In this document: positions 32,535 to 42,907 of the stretch, piece after piece | Position numbering within the stretch: position 1 is the first letter of the stretch | Layout of the letters: each line of letters begins with the position of its first letter | Assembly: GCA_029255685.2 (NCBI GenBank) | Contig: CM055314.2 | Coordinates: forward strand, 39,066,790 to 39,130,789 | Length of the DNA stretch: 64,000 bases | Source: Silene conica | Lineage: Eukaryota; Streptophyta; Magnoliopsida; Caryophyllales; Caryophyllaceae | Direction of reading: 5' to 3' | The notes under the pieces: model-generated | The model's input: only the letters and a program-made list of their open reading frames with translations | Told to the model about the DNA's origin: nothing | Databases searched by the model: none | Made by a program: the position numbers and the translations under genes

Positions 32535-34227
32535 TAGTTATACAACAGTTTAATTTTAACGTGTTCTACACTGAAAAGAAGATAAAACAAAACCATATAA
32601 GCAAGTCATTGTTGTGATTTAAGTCTATATTAAAATGTATTTAAACTCGTAGACTCATGCATTTATATAATTGATCTCCCTCAAGAATTATATAAACGAT
32701 CCCAAGAATCAATTTCCGTATATTGATAAGCCCACAGCTTGGCTAATTCCACTGTTGGAACTCTTGGTCGATAGATTTCCGTAAATCCTATCTATTAGTC
32801 CATCTCAGTCGCTAGATAGTATCGAGTGACCATGATGTTGAGATAAAATAAATCATCTGTTCCCACTTACCCGACGTAGAAGGGGTCATATTATGCCTAC
32901 CGACGAAGAAAGGATTCATGGGAGTCTGATTTATAAAGACTATTCTCAATTTTTGGTTATACGAGGAAGACCCCATCAACTTTTATTTATCCATTTTAAG
33001 TGAATTATAGCATATGCGTGAATGAATGAAATAAAGTGATGGCTTTGCAATTGACATGTGACATCTGTATTGTCACAGAAAACTAACGCGTAACCTCTAC
33101 ATGAGTCAGTTTTCAGGCATGTTATAGGTGGTTTGGTTTTAGGCGGAATATGATGCAAGCTATTATCAATGAAAGCATAAAATAAATGCAATAAACGTAA
33201 ATAAAAGTCGTAGTGTGGCCTATCCTACCAAAATAAACATAAAACAACTTGGAATCCACCGTTGGACCCTAGAAGCTTGTCTTGATGTTCCATCTTGGTC
33301 CTTGCAGCGAGAGTGAGAATCCGGTCTCCCTCTTTGGTCTTCACTAAATTACTAATTTAAATTACAAATATAACCCTATTTACATTCTAATTTAAATACA
33401 AAAGTAATTACATGGCAAAAACCCAAAACAGAGATACAAGATCTCAAAATTACAAGCAAGACTGTGTCCCATCATTACGGTGACACAATCTTCTAAGGCC
33501 ACACTAAGTTACAACCGTTTGCAAAAATTAAATACGTTATTGAAAGCATTCAAGGCATTCACAAGACGATAAATAAAATGCATCAACTAAAATTAAAATT
33601 CATTCATGACATAATACTGTTATTATGATTAACAAATTTTTACCAAACCACCTTTTAGGATTAAAATTATGTGATTATACCGTTTTAACCACTTTAATTT
33701 TAACAAGTTTATAATCCATTATTTTAAACCGTTTTAAAATAATATGTATCAATCGAGGGTGAACCGTTTCACAAAAATAATATACTATTTCCGTATACAG
33801 TATATTACTTTAGGCCATGGGAAAATAAAAACAAGTTATTTTCGAGAAAGGACTGCCAGAAACAGGGACACTCGATCGAGCATCAGGGACACTCGATCGA
33901 GTATCAGTGTCACTCGATCGAGTGCAACATGGCTCGATCGAGTGACTGTTTAAAACGCAAACGCTGCACTTTTAAAATCATAATAAGTTTATACCTTTGA
34001 TTTAAAACGTGTAAATCATGAATAAACAACAACAAAAGATTCACATATTGCTAAAAATATCGATTAATTTACAATATGCAAATAAGAATCGAAAACAAGA
34101 TCGATCACAACCCTAAAAACACACGCACGATGCCTGGTACGTGGACACTCGATCGAGTGCTACAGAGACTCGATCGAGTGTCAAGGCAGAGAGTTCCGTT
34201 TTTTTTTAAATTTTTAAACCTTATGAA
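32535..34227 (-). other. long leader of the partial Copia
   Basis: About 1.7 kb of untranslated sequence, an inverted match to 35243-36973. It holds clusters of CACTCGATCGAGTG at 33868-33944 and 34146-34180. ORFs here are short and unsupported. Confidence 0.75.
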
Positions 34228-34316
34228 AAACATGTTGGGGCTGGTGTCCTTGACAATTAAGTACAATGACTTATTAAATCTCTTTAAGGATCACAAGGGC
34301 ATACTTTTGTATTATT

Positions 34317-34402
34317 ACCAGTTGATCCACGTTTATCAATAACGGTTGGCTTGCTAGATAAGTTTGACGTTATTGTCATACGGATGGCGGTGATCAACTG
34401 GT
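34317..34402 (+). other. conserved two-part hairpin in the LTR
   Basis: Outer stem of 11 pairs: ACCAGTTGATC (34317-34327) with GATCAACTGGT (34392-34402). Inner stem of 8 pairs: CAATAACG (34337-34344) with CGTTATTG (34368-34375). The diverged LTR at 48106-48183 forms the same two stems with changed but complementary bases. It is repeated in the 3' LTR at 41952-42037. Confidence 0.8.
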
Positions 34403-34853
34403 CCCTATACGTCACACCTATAGGACACGTTTGAGAGATGTGAAGGTATGAAAATACAATCACATTTTGCCGGATATGACTAAACGGTTAGTCAGAGGTA
34501 TTGACTATTAAATTAGTCAATAAGATGTTGAGAATTATTATTTAATACAGATTAAATAATTTTAGCTAATACGGATTACATGTTTAATTCGTAAATTAAA
34601 TATAAACGGTTATATTTAATTAAATATTGTATTCGCGTATTAATATAAACAGTTATATTAATTTGGGTAATTATACAATATCGTATTTTGTCAGACCATT
34701 ATTAATATATCGACTATATTAATATCTGATAACATGTTACGATTTATAAATAAAACCCGCGAACAACTTAAAGCTAAATGGGTCGAATCACGAATTAGAA
34801 TAAGGTAAGAGTGGAAAGCCCACTCCTACCATATCTCCAATTCGGCCGGCCAT

Positions 34854-34896
34854 GAGTAGTATATAAGGAGAGTCCTTCTCCTTATATCGACTACTC
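34854..34896 (+). promoter_or_regulatory. TATA box inside a palindrome
   Basis: TATATAAG at 34860-34867 is part of an inverted repeat. ATATAAGGAGA (34861-34871) pairs with TCTCCTTATAT (34877-34887), and GAGTAG (34854-34859) with CTACTC (34891-34896). It lies just after GGCCGGCC (34844-34851). Likely core promoter of the LTR. Confidence 0.65.
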
Positions 34897-35230
34897 TTGG
34901 TGCACTGTTTAATTATCTGAAAAGAAAATTAGGGTTTTGAGACATTCTTTTCTCAAATACCTCAGATCTCACATCTAAACTCAAATAGCTCTCCCTATAT
35001 TGCAAGGCAATTGGAGAGGATTTCTAGCACACGCGGCCACGTCTCAGACTAAGTCTTGGGTGCAAGTTATAGGAGGGAATTTGCATTAATTCCTGTTCTT
35101 AGGCCTTTTGCGCGAGGACTAAAGGTTGTATTACTTTTCTCATGTTTTAATCTTATGACGATATTCGCAATTGTATATTTCATTATAATCCTGCAATTTT
35201 AGGGTGAATACGCGTTTTATTCCCCACAAG

Positions 35231-35242
35231 TGGTATCAGAGC
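35231..35242 (+). other. primer-binding site of the young Copia
   Basis: TGGTATCAGAGC, two bases after the LTR; initiator methionine tRNA type. Confidence 0.9.
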
Positions 35243-36973
35243 CTTAGGCCATGAAAATTTTACAATTGTGTCTTTCATAAGTTTAAAATTTTTGAAAACC
35301 GTACATTCTGTCGCAGGCACTCGATCGAGTCCCTGTTGCACTCGATCGAGTGCCCTCGTACCAGGCCCGTGCGTGTGGGTTTTTAGTGAGAAATCGATCT
35401 TGTTTTCGATTATAATTTGCATATTGTTAATTAATCGATATTTTTAGCAATATGTGAATCTTTTGTTTTGTTTATATATGATTTACAAGTTTTAAATCCA
35501 AGTTATAAACTCGTTTTAATGTAAAAGTGCAGCGATTTGCAAATTTTATAAGCCACTCGATCGAGCCCTGCTGCACTCGATCGAGTGACCCTGACACTCG
35601 ATCGAGTGCCCCTGTTACTCGATCGAGTGCTCTCGTTTCGGGGTGTTTATTTTCGAAAATAACTTGTTTTCTTATTTTCACATGGCTTAAAATAATATAC
35701 TGTATACGGAAATAGTATATTATTTAGTGAAACGGTTCACCCTTGTTTGATACATATTGTTTTTAAAGCAGTTTAAAACAATGGATTATATGTTTATTAA
35801 AATTGGTGATTAAAACGGTATAGTCACTTAATTTTAATCTTAAAAGGTGGTTTGGTATAAATTTATTAATCATAATAACGGTATTATGTCATGTATAAAT
35901 TGTTTTAGTTGATGCATTTTATTTATCGTCATGTGAATGCCTTGAATGCTTTCAATAACGTATTTAATTTTTGCAAACGGTTGTAACTTAGTGTGGCCTT
36001 AGAAGATTGTGTAACCGTAATGATGGGACACGATCTTGCTTGTAATTTTGAGATCTTGAATCTCCGTTTTGGGTTTTTGCCATGTAATTACTTTTGTATT
36101 TAAATTAGAATGTATCTAGGATTACTTTTGTAATTTAAATTAGTAATTTTGTGAAGACCAAAGAGAAGACGGAGACCGGATGCTCACTCCCGCTGCAAGG
36201 ACCAAGATGAAACATCAAGACAAGCTTCTAGGGTCCAACGGTGGATTCCAAGTTGTTTTATGTTTATTTTGGTAGGATAGGCCACACTAGGACTTTTATT
36301 TACGTTTATTGCATTTATCTTTACGCTTTCATCGATAATAGCTTGCATCATATTCCGCCTAAAAACCAAACCACCTATATCATGCCTGAAAACTGACTCA
36401 TGTAGAGGTCACGCGTTAGTTTTCTGTGACAATACAGATGTCATATGTCATAATAAAGCCATCACTTTATTTAATTCATTCACGAAAATGCTAGTATTAG
36501 TTCACTTAATATAAATAAATAAAAGTTGATGGGGTCTTCCTCGTATAACCAAAAATTGAGATTAGTCTTTATAAATCAGCCTCCCATGAATCCCTTCTTC
36601 GTCGGTAGGCATAATATGACCCCTTCTACGTCGGGTAAGTGGGAACAGATGATTTATTTTATCTCAACATCATGGTCACTCGATAATATTCCAGTGACTG
36701 AGATGGACTAATAGATAGATATACGGAAATCTATCGACCAAGAGTTCCAACGATTGGAATTAGCCAAACTGTGGGCTTATCAATATACGGAAATTGAGTC
36801 TTGGGATCGTTTATATAATTCTTGAGGGAGATCAATTATATAAATGCATGAGTCTACGAGTTTAAATTCACATTTAATATAGACTTAAATCACAACAATA
36901 AGTTGCTTATATGGTTTTGTTTTATCTTCTTTTCAGTGTAGAACACGTTCATTAAAACTGCTGTAAAACTAAA
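35243..36973 (+). other. long leader of the young Copia
   Basis: About 1.73 kb between primer-binding site and the polyprotein start. It carries palindromes of the type CACTCGATCGAGTG at 35318-35330 and 35339-35352, and four more spaced about 20 bases at 35554-35629. No conserved coding sequence; ORFs at 35183-35681 are shadows. Such a length before gag would need a way to bypass upstream ATGs, for example splicing or internal entry, but nothing in the sequence settles this. Confidence 0.75.
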
Positions 36974-39900
36974 ATGGCTGGTGAAGACCCAATGCCAAGT
37001 GCCAAGCTAGCACGTGAATCCTGGCTAAAGGCCTTCATGGACTCCATGAATCAGTCTACTAGACTGAGGAATGATGGGTCCAACTTCTCTGACTGGGAGG
37101 CAGCACTACGGAATGCTGCCATTGCTGACGGAAAGCTCAAGTTCTTAACTGAGCCCATTCCGCCACACCCAGGAACTGGAGCTAGAGCCAACGAAATTCG
37201 CGCTCATGGCGATTTCGTTATGGAAGCGGGTGCGATAAAGAACGTACTCATCTATGCAATGGAATCCAATTTGCAAAGACGCTTCATTACCCATGGTGCA
37301 AACAAGATTTTCACCACGCTCACTAACGAATTCTCCAAGGCTCCGAGAATCGTTTCTTATGAGCATACCTGTCGCTTCTTTGAGGCGAAACTCCAGAAGG
37401 GCCAAGCTGTTAGCCCACATATTCTCAACATGATTGAGAATATTGAGAAACTGGAGTCCCTAAACTGCAAGATCAGTGAGAACATCATCGTTGATCGCAT
37501 GCTTCATTCACTTCATGATGGGTTCGCCCTCTTTAGGGCCAACTACTACATGAACGACATGAAGAAGACTCCCCATGAGCTCCACTCCCTTCTCGTACAG
37601 ACTGAGAAGGATCTTAAGTTGAGTGGGAGTCTTAAGCAGGATGTTCTCATGATCTCCAGTAAGGGGAAAGGTAAAGGGAAGGCTAAAGCTCAGGGCGACC
37701 TAGCAGTAGGTAAGCCCAGGTTCAAGAAACCAGGATTTGCAAAGAGTGGGCCAGGTGAGTCGAGCAACTCACAGGGCAAGACAAAGAGCAAGGATACAAG
37801 CATGGAATGTCACCATTGCCACAAGACTGGGCATTGGAGGCGCTCCTGCCCCGTGTATCGCGAGGACATTAAGGCAGGCCGCGTTACCCCTGTTGGTATG
37901 TCTTCTTCTTCTTTTATTCACATGATTGAGATTAACCACGCAAGTTGCGGAACTTGGGTACTTGATACTGGTTGTGGTTCTCATCTATGTAATCATGTGC
38001 AGGGCCTCCGAAACCAAGAACCCCTAATCAAGGGTGAGGTGGACCTGCGTGTCGGGAATGGAGCACGTGTGGCTGCAGTCTCGAAGGGAACATACGTAAT
38101 CCAGCTTCCAAGTGGATTCGAGTTATTTTTGTATAACTGTTATTATGTTCCTAGTTTATCCAAAAACATTATTTCAGTTTCTGCACTTGACAAACTCGGA
38201 TTTTCATTTGTAATAGAGAATAATAGCTGTATTTTCTCTTTGCACAATATGATTTATGGCAAGGCAGTTTCCATGAATGGAATTTATGTTTTAGATCAAA
38301 CTACCGAGATATTACATGTGAATAATAAAAGAATAAAGGTAGGTGACAAAGATCAAACTTACCTATGGCATTGTCGTATGGGACACATAAATGAGAAACG
38401 CGTTAAACAGCTCATACAGAATGGAGCTATTTCGCCCTTTGATTTCGAATCATATGGCACGTGTGAATCATGTCTCATCGGCAAAATGACTCGTATTTCC
38501 TTCAAAGGTGTTGGAATGCGCGCTGCCGACCTATTAGGACTCATACATACGGACGTATGTGGCCCTATGTCGATCAACGCACGAGATGGCTATAGGTATT
38601 TCATCACTTTCACGGATGATTTAAGTAGATATGGCTATGTCTACTTAATGAAGCACAAAAGTGAATCCTTTGACAAGTTCAAAGAATACCAGAATCGGGT
38701 ACAGAACCAGCTGGGTAGAAAGATTAAAGCACTACGTTCGGATCGTGGTGGTGAGTATCTTTCACGCGAGTTTGATCAACACCTAAAAGACTGTGGGATC
38801 GTACTACAGTTGACTCCACCTGGAACACCACAATTAAATGGTGTGTCCGAACGGAGAAATCGAACTTTACTTGATATGGTTCGATCCATGATGAGTCACA
38901 CCGTTGTGCCTGATTCATTGTGGGGCTATGCTCTTTTGTCAGCCGCTCTAATTCTTAACCGAAGTCCGTCTAAAGCTGTTGACAAGACTCCATTCGAGTT
39001 ATGGAAGGGAACGGTCCCTAACTTGTCCTTTATTCGGGTTTGGGGCTGCGAGGCTTATGTCAAGTGGAGACACGAGGATAAGCTCGGCCCGCGATCGGTC
39101 AAGACATACTTTATAGGCTACCCAAAGGGAACGTTTGGTCATTACTTCTACTCGCCTACCGAACAACGTGTTTTTGTTGCGGCTAGTGCGACGTTCTTAG
39201 AGAAAGAATTTCTCGAGAACAAGTCGAGTAATAGAACCTTCGAGTTATCGGAGGTTCAAGAACCAACTACCGAGCAACCATTGGAGGAAACAGTACCTCC
39301 AACCGAGGCTGCGGTAGATATCCCTGAGGAACCTAGGAGGTCAGGAAGAGTCTCTATTCCACCGGACAGATACATTGGTATGGTCGAGGAACACGATATA
39401 GATGACGTCTTACTCCTAGAGGGTAATGAACCCACAACCTATAAAGGTGCCATGACCAGTTCTGACTCAAAGCTATGGCTAGAAGCCATGCAATCCGAGA
39501 TGGACTCCATGTATGAGAACAACGTGTGGGATCTTGTGGACCTACCTGCAAAGGTACGCCCCCTTCAATGCAAATGGCTTTACAAGATAAAGCATGCCGT
39601 GGAAGGACAACAAGATATCCACAAGGCTAGACTAGTTGCTAAAGGTTTCACTCAAGTGCCAGGCTTGCACTATGATGAGATCTTTGCACCCGTAGTCATG
39701 CTACGTTCCATTCGGATTATCTTAGCGATCGCCGCATTTCATGACTATGAAATATGGCAAATGGACGTTAAAACCGCCTTCTTAAACGGTTATTTGGAGG
39801 AAGAGTTGTACATGGTACAACCCGAGGGTTTTATCGATTCAGCACATCCTAAGAAAGTTTGCAAGCTTAAGCGTTCCATCTATGGACTTAAGCAAGCATC

Positions 39901-41005
39901 GCGGAGTTGGAATCATCGCTTCGACCAAGTGATAAAAGAGAATGGGTTCATTCGATCAGTCGAGGAACCATGTCTCTATATCAAGTCGAGTGGGAGCAAG
40001 ATTGTATTCCTAGTACTGTATGTCGATGACATACTCTTGATTGGGAATGACATACCTCTCTTATCTTCGGTTAAAGCATGGTTGAAAAACCACTTCCAGA
40101 TGAAAGATCTGGGAGAGGCACAAAGAATTTTGGGCATCCGTATCTACAGGGATAGATCACGACGGATGTTGTCTCTCAGTCAGGAGTCTTATATAGAGAA
40201 GATTCTGGAGAGATTCAGTATGACGAACTCCAAGAAGGGGTTCCTTCCTATGACTCCTGGGCTTCACTTGAGCAAGTCTCAAGAAGCTAAGTCAGTGGAA
40301 GAGAAAGAGCGCATGAGTCGGATTCCTTATGCTTCGGCAATAGGATCGATCATGTATGCCATGATATGCACACGTCCAGACGTTGCATATGCATTGAGTA
40401 TGACAAGTCGATTCCAAGCTCATCCAGGTGAACAACACTGGATGGCCGTGAAAAACATTCTTAAGTACCTACGGAGGACTAAAGATTGGGGATTGACTTT
40501 TGGAGGCGACTCGACGCTCTGCGCCACGGGTTACGCAGATGCTAGCTTCCAAACAGATCGAGATGACTCGAAATCTCAGTCTGGATTTGTCTTTACTCTT
40601 AATGGCGCTGCTGTCAGCTGGAAAAGTTCTAAACAGAGTGTTACAGCAGATTCTACGACTGAGTCCGAGTACTATGCCGCCTCAGAAGCAGCTAAGGAAG
40701 CAATATGGATGCGTCAATTCTTACAAGGACTATCAGTAGTGCCTAGTTCGAATGACCCAATCACCGTCTATTGTGACAATAGCGGTGCCATCTTCCAAGC
40801 TAAGGAGCATAAGTCTAGCAGCAAGGCTAGGCATGTACAACGGAAAGCTCATCTAATCCGGGATTACGTGGAGCAAAAGGAGATTTTTATTGAAAAGATC
40901 GCTACGGATGACAACATAGCTGATCCTCTCACAAAAGCATTACCACGTGATAAGCATGAAGGGCACATTCATTCCATGGGAATTGGATGTGTTCCTAAGT
41001 TGTAG
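36974..41005 (+). CDS. Copia Gag-Pol polyprotein, 1343 residues
   Basis: One open frame with the Copia domain order. Gag is about 1-275, followed by the zinc knuckle CHHCHKTGHWRRSC (about 279-292). The aspartic protease has WVLDTGCGSHLC (about 328). Integrase has a zinc head (WHCRMGHINEKRVK ... CESCLIGK) and core motifs DVCGPMS, LRSDRGGEYLS and LNGVSERRNRTLLDM. Reverse transcriptase has QMDVKTAFLNGYLEEELYM, SIYGLKQASRSW and the catalytic YVDDILLIGND (about 1015). RNase H has GYADASFQTDRDDSKS and ADSTTESEYYAASEAAKEA. The start is the MAGEDPMP methionine, shared with the related copy. Integrase before reverse transcriptase identifies Copia; motif style fits the Angela/Tork lineage. The length is normal for the superfamily. 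Confidence 0.95.
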   Translation: MAGEDPMPSAKLARESWLKAFMDSMNQSTRLRNDGSNFSDWEAALRNAAIADGKLKFLTEPIPPHPGTGARANEIRAHGDFVMEAGAIKNVLIYAMESNLQRRFITHGANKIFTTLTNEFSKAPRIVSYEHTCRFFEAKLQKGQAVSPHILNMIENIEKLESLNCKISENIIVDRMLHSLHDGFALFRANYYMNDMKKTPHELHSLLVQTEKDLKLSGSLKQDVLMISSKGKGKGKAKAQGDLAVGKPRFKKPGFAKSGPGESSNSQGKTKSKDTSMECHHCHKTGHWRRSCPVYREDIKAGRVTPVGMSSSSFIHMIEINHASCGTWVLDTGCGSHLCNHVQGLRNQEPLIKGEVDLRVGNGARVAAVSKGTYVIQLPSGFELFLYNCYYVPSLSKNIISVSALDKLGFSFVIENNSCIFSLHNMIYGKAVSMNGIYVLDQTTEILHVNNKRIKVGDKDQTYLWHCRMGHINEKRVKQLIQNGAISPFDFESYGTCESCLIGKMTRISFKGVGMRAADLLGLIHTDVCGPMSINARDGYRYFITFTDDLSRYGYVYLMKHKSESFDKFKEYQNRVQNQLGRKIKALRSDRGGEYLSREFDQHLKDCGIVLQLTPPGTPQLNGVSERRNRTLLDMVRSMMSHTVVPDSLWGYALLSAALILNRSPSKAVDKTPFELWKGTVPNLSFIRVWGCEAYVKWRHEDKLGPRSVKTYFIGYPKGTFGHYFYSPTEQRVFVAASATFLEKEFLENKSSNRTFELSEVQEPTTEQPLEETVPPTEAAVDIPEEPRRSGRVSIPPDRYIGMVEEHDIDDVLLLEGNEPTTYKGAMTSSDSKLWLEAMQSEMDSMYENNVWDLVDLPAKVRPLQCKWLYKIKHAVEGQQDIHKARLVAKGFTQVPGLHYDEIFAPVVMLRSIRIILAIAAFHDYEIWQMDVKTAFLNGYLEEELYMVQPEGFIDSAHPKKVCKLKRSIYGLKQASRSWNHRFDQVIKENGFIRSVEEPCLYIKSSGSKIVFLVLYVDDILLIGNDIPLLSSVKAWLKNHFQMKDLGEAQRILGIRIYRDRSRRMLSLSQESYIEKILERFSMTNSKKGFLPMTPGLHLSKSQEAKSVEEKERMSRIPYASAIGSIMYAMICTRPDVAYALSMTSRFQAHPGEQHWMAVKNILKYLRRTKDWGLTFGGDSTLCATGYADASFQTDRDDSKSQSGFVFTLNGAAVSWKSSKQSVTADSTTESEYYAASEAAKEAIWMRQFLQGLSVVPSSNDPITVYCDNSGAIFQAKEHKSSSKARHVQRKAHLIRDYVEQKEIFIEKIATDDNIADPLTKALPRDKHEGHIHSMGIGCVPKL

Positions 41006-41867
41006 TACTCTTTTATGAATTCATGTAATAATTCATTTTCTCGTGTACTCTATTCAACCTTATTGTTATGATATAAAATGTTTTGTTTTTCATGTGGAAT
41101 TGTACGCCAATTTTGAACACCACAAAGTGAACTGATTAACATTACATTGTTTTGGTCCTTGATTACCCACTTGAGCTGATAACTCAGGTAATCATTTTGT
41201 GACGTTGGTTGATGGTGGGTTCAACGAGCCATAAGTCACGTGGATGACTGACCAATCACAAAGGCGAGTTATACGGATATCTCGTAGGACACCCCGTGAC
41301 ATCGTTATGGAGTCCTAAATGTTTTATAACATTGGGTGCCAGGTCGTGGATAGGACCTCCATAGTGTTCCTTAGAGTCGAGTCTTTTGACTTTCAACTGT
41401 TTCTTGAGATTAAGACAGATTTTGGGTAACTTTGGTTTCTTTCCCACGGTCACCGTAACAGGGGCCAAGAGGATTTTTTCTGGGTTATTTCATGCTGGGC
41501 GATATCGGCAGGATTCGAGTTGAGGGAAATATCCAAACCCTTATCAGGATTTTATCATTTCTCAGGGCCACTCGAGGAGTAGTAACTGAAATGCATGGCC
41601 ATGCTCGAATACAGATTCGTTTTATCAGTTAAGTTACACTCTAGTCGGGGAAACCACTCTTGATACAGATCGCTTGTGAGATACGACCTTTGCGAATGCG
41701 GATTTGCAAATTGTCTTACATTGAGTGGGAGAAATTTTAAAAGGATATGAGATTCGGTTATCGCACCTACACTTGTACGGACAAGTGGGAGTTTGTTGGA
41801 GATTGTGTCCTCCACATGTAGTGTGATAACGTCATTGAACATACCCTTGTACGGACAAGTGGGAGAT
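41006..41867 (+). other. 3' untranslated region and polypurine tract of the young Copia
   Basis: About 860 bases after the polyprotein stop, without coding sequence. Twice, near 41774-41792 and 41846-41867, it repeats TTGTACGGACAAGTGGGAG. The second copy ends against the LTR and supplies the tract AAGTGGGAGA. Confidence 0.75.
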
Positions 41868-42863
41868 TGTTGGGGCTGGTGTCCTTGACAATTAAGTACA
41901 ATGACTTATTAAATCTCTTTAAGGATCACAAGGGCATACTTTTGTATTATTACCAGTTGATCCACGTTTATCAATAACGGTTGGCTTGCTAGATAAGTTT
42001 GACGTTATTGTCATACGGATGGCGGTGATCAACTGGTCCCTATACGTCACACCTATAGGACACGTTTGAGAGATGTGAAGGTATGAAAATACAATCACAT
42101 TTTGCCGGATATGACTAAACGGTTAGTCAGAGGTATTGACTATTAAATTAGTCAATAAGATGTTGAGAATTATTATTTAATACAGATTAAATAATTTTAG
42201 CTAATACGGATTACATGTTTAATTCGTAAATTAAATATAAACGGTTATATTTAATTAAATATTGTATTCGCGTATTAATATAAACAGTTATATTAATTTG
42301 GGTAATTATACAATATCGTATTTTGTCAGACCATTATTAATATATCGACTATATTAATATCTGATAACATGTTACGATTTATAAATAAAACCCGCGAACA
42401 ACTTAAAGCTAAATGGGTCGAATCACGAATTAGAATAAGGTAAGAGTGGAAAGCCCACTCCTACCATATCTCCAATTCGGCCGGCCATGAGTAGTATATA
42501 AGGAGAGTCCTTCTCCTTATATCGACTACTCTTGGTGCACTGTTTAATTATCTGAAAAGAAAATTAGGGTTTTGAGACATTCTTTTCTCAAATACCTCAG
42601 ATCTCACATCTAAACTCAAATAGCTCTCCCTATATTGCAAGGCAATTGGAGAGGATTTCTAGCACACGCGGCCACGTCTCAGACTAAGTCTTGGGTGCAA
42701 GTTATAGGAGGGAATTTGCATTAATTCCTGTTCTTAGGCCTTTTGCGCGAGGACTAAAGGTTGTATTACTTTTCTCATGTTTTAATCTTATGACGATATT
42801 CGCAATTGTATATTTCATTATAATCCTGCAATTTTAGGGTGAATACGCGTTTTATTCCCCACA
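41868..42863 (+). repeat. 3' LTR of the young Copia
   Basis: 996 bp, no difference found from the 5' LTR by eye. Confidence 0.95.
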
Positions 42864-42893
42864 AAACACAATTGTAAAATTTCATGGCCCGAC

Positions 42894-42905
42894 GCTCTGA
42901 TACCA
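42894..42905 (-). other. primer-binding site of the partial Copia
   Basis: TGGTATCAGAGC on the - strand, two bases from its LTR. Confidence 0.87.
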
Positions 42906-42907
42906 CT

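Larger units (their letters stand above)
34233..35228 (+). repeat. 5' LTR of the young Copia
   Basis: TGTTGGGGCTGG ... TTATTCCCCACA, 996 bp. It carries an early U3 hairpin (34317-34402), a TATA-bearing palindrome (34854-34896) and a TTTTGCGCGAGGAC phrase near the U5 part. The initiation site is not visible directly. Confidence 0.95.
34233..42863 (+). mobile_element. young, whole-looking Ty1/Copia element (Angela/Tork-like)
   Basis: Two 996-bp LTRs (34233-35228 and 41868-42863) that I read as identical, a primer-binding site, a 1.7 kb leader, one continuous polyprotein and a polypurine tract. The 5-bp duplication AAACA flanks it (34228-34232 and 42864-42868). It looks whole, with no break seen. 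Identical LTRs mean recent insertion, probably well below 0.1 million years. It lies in the opposite orientation inside the leader of an older relative, which creates long inverted repeats. Confidence 0.95.

Noticed and set aside
35231-35242. tRNA genes suggested by TGGTATCAGAGC sites
   Set aside because: These 12-base motifs are primer-binding sites next to LTR ends; no cloverleaf surrounds any of them.
33868-35629. CRISPR-like or satellite arrays from CACTCGATCGAGTG repeats
   Set aside because: The sequence is a plant retrotransposon leader; repeats are very short palindromes, spacers are about 6-8 bases and not unique, and there are no cas genes.
37145-40739. Antisense and out-of-frame ORFs over the Copia polyprotein
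   Set aside because: Shadows of the 1343-residue frame.
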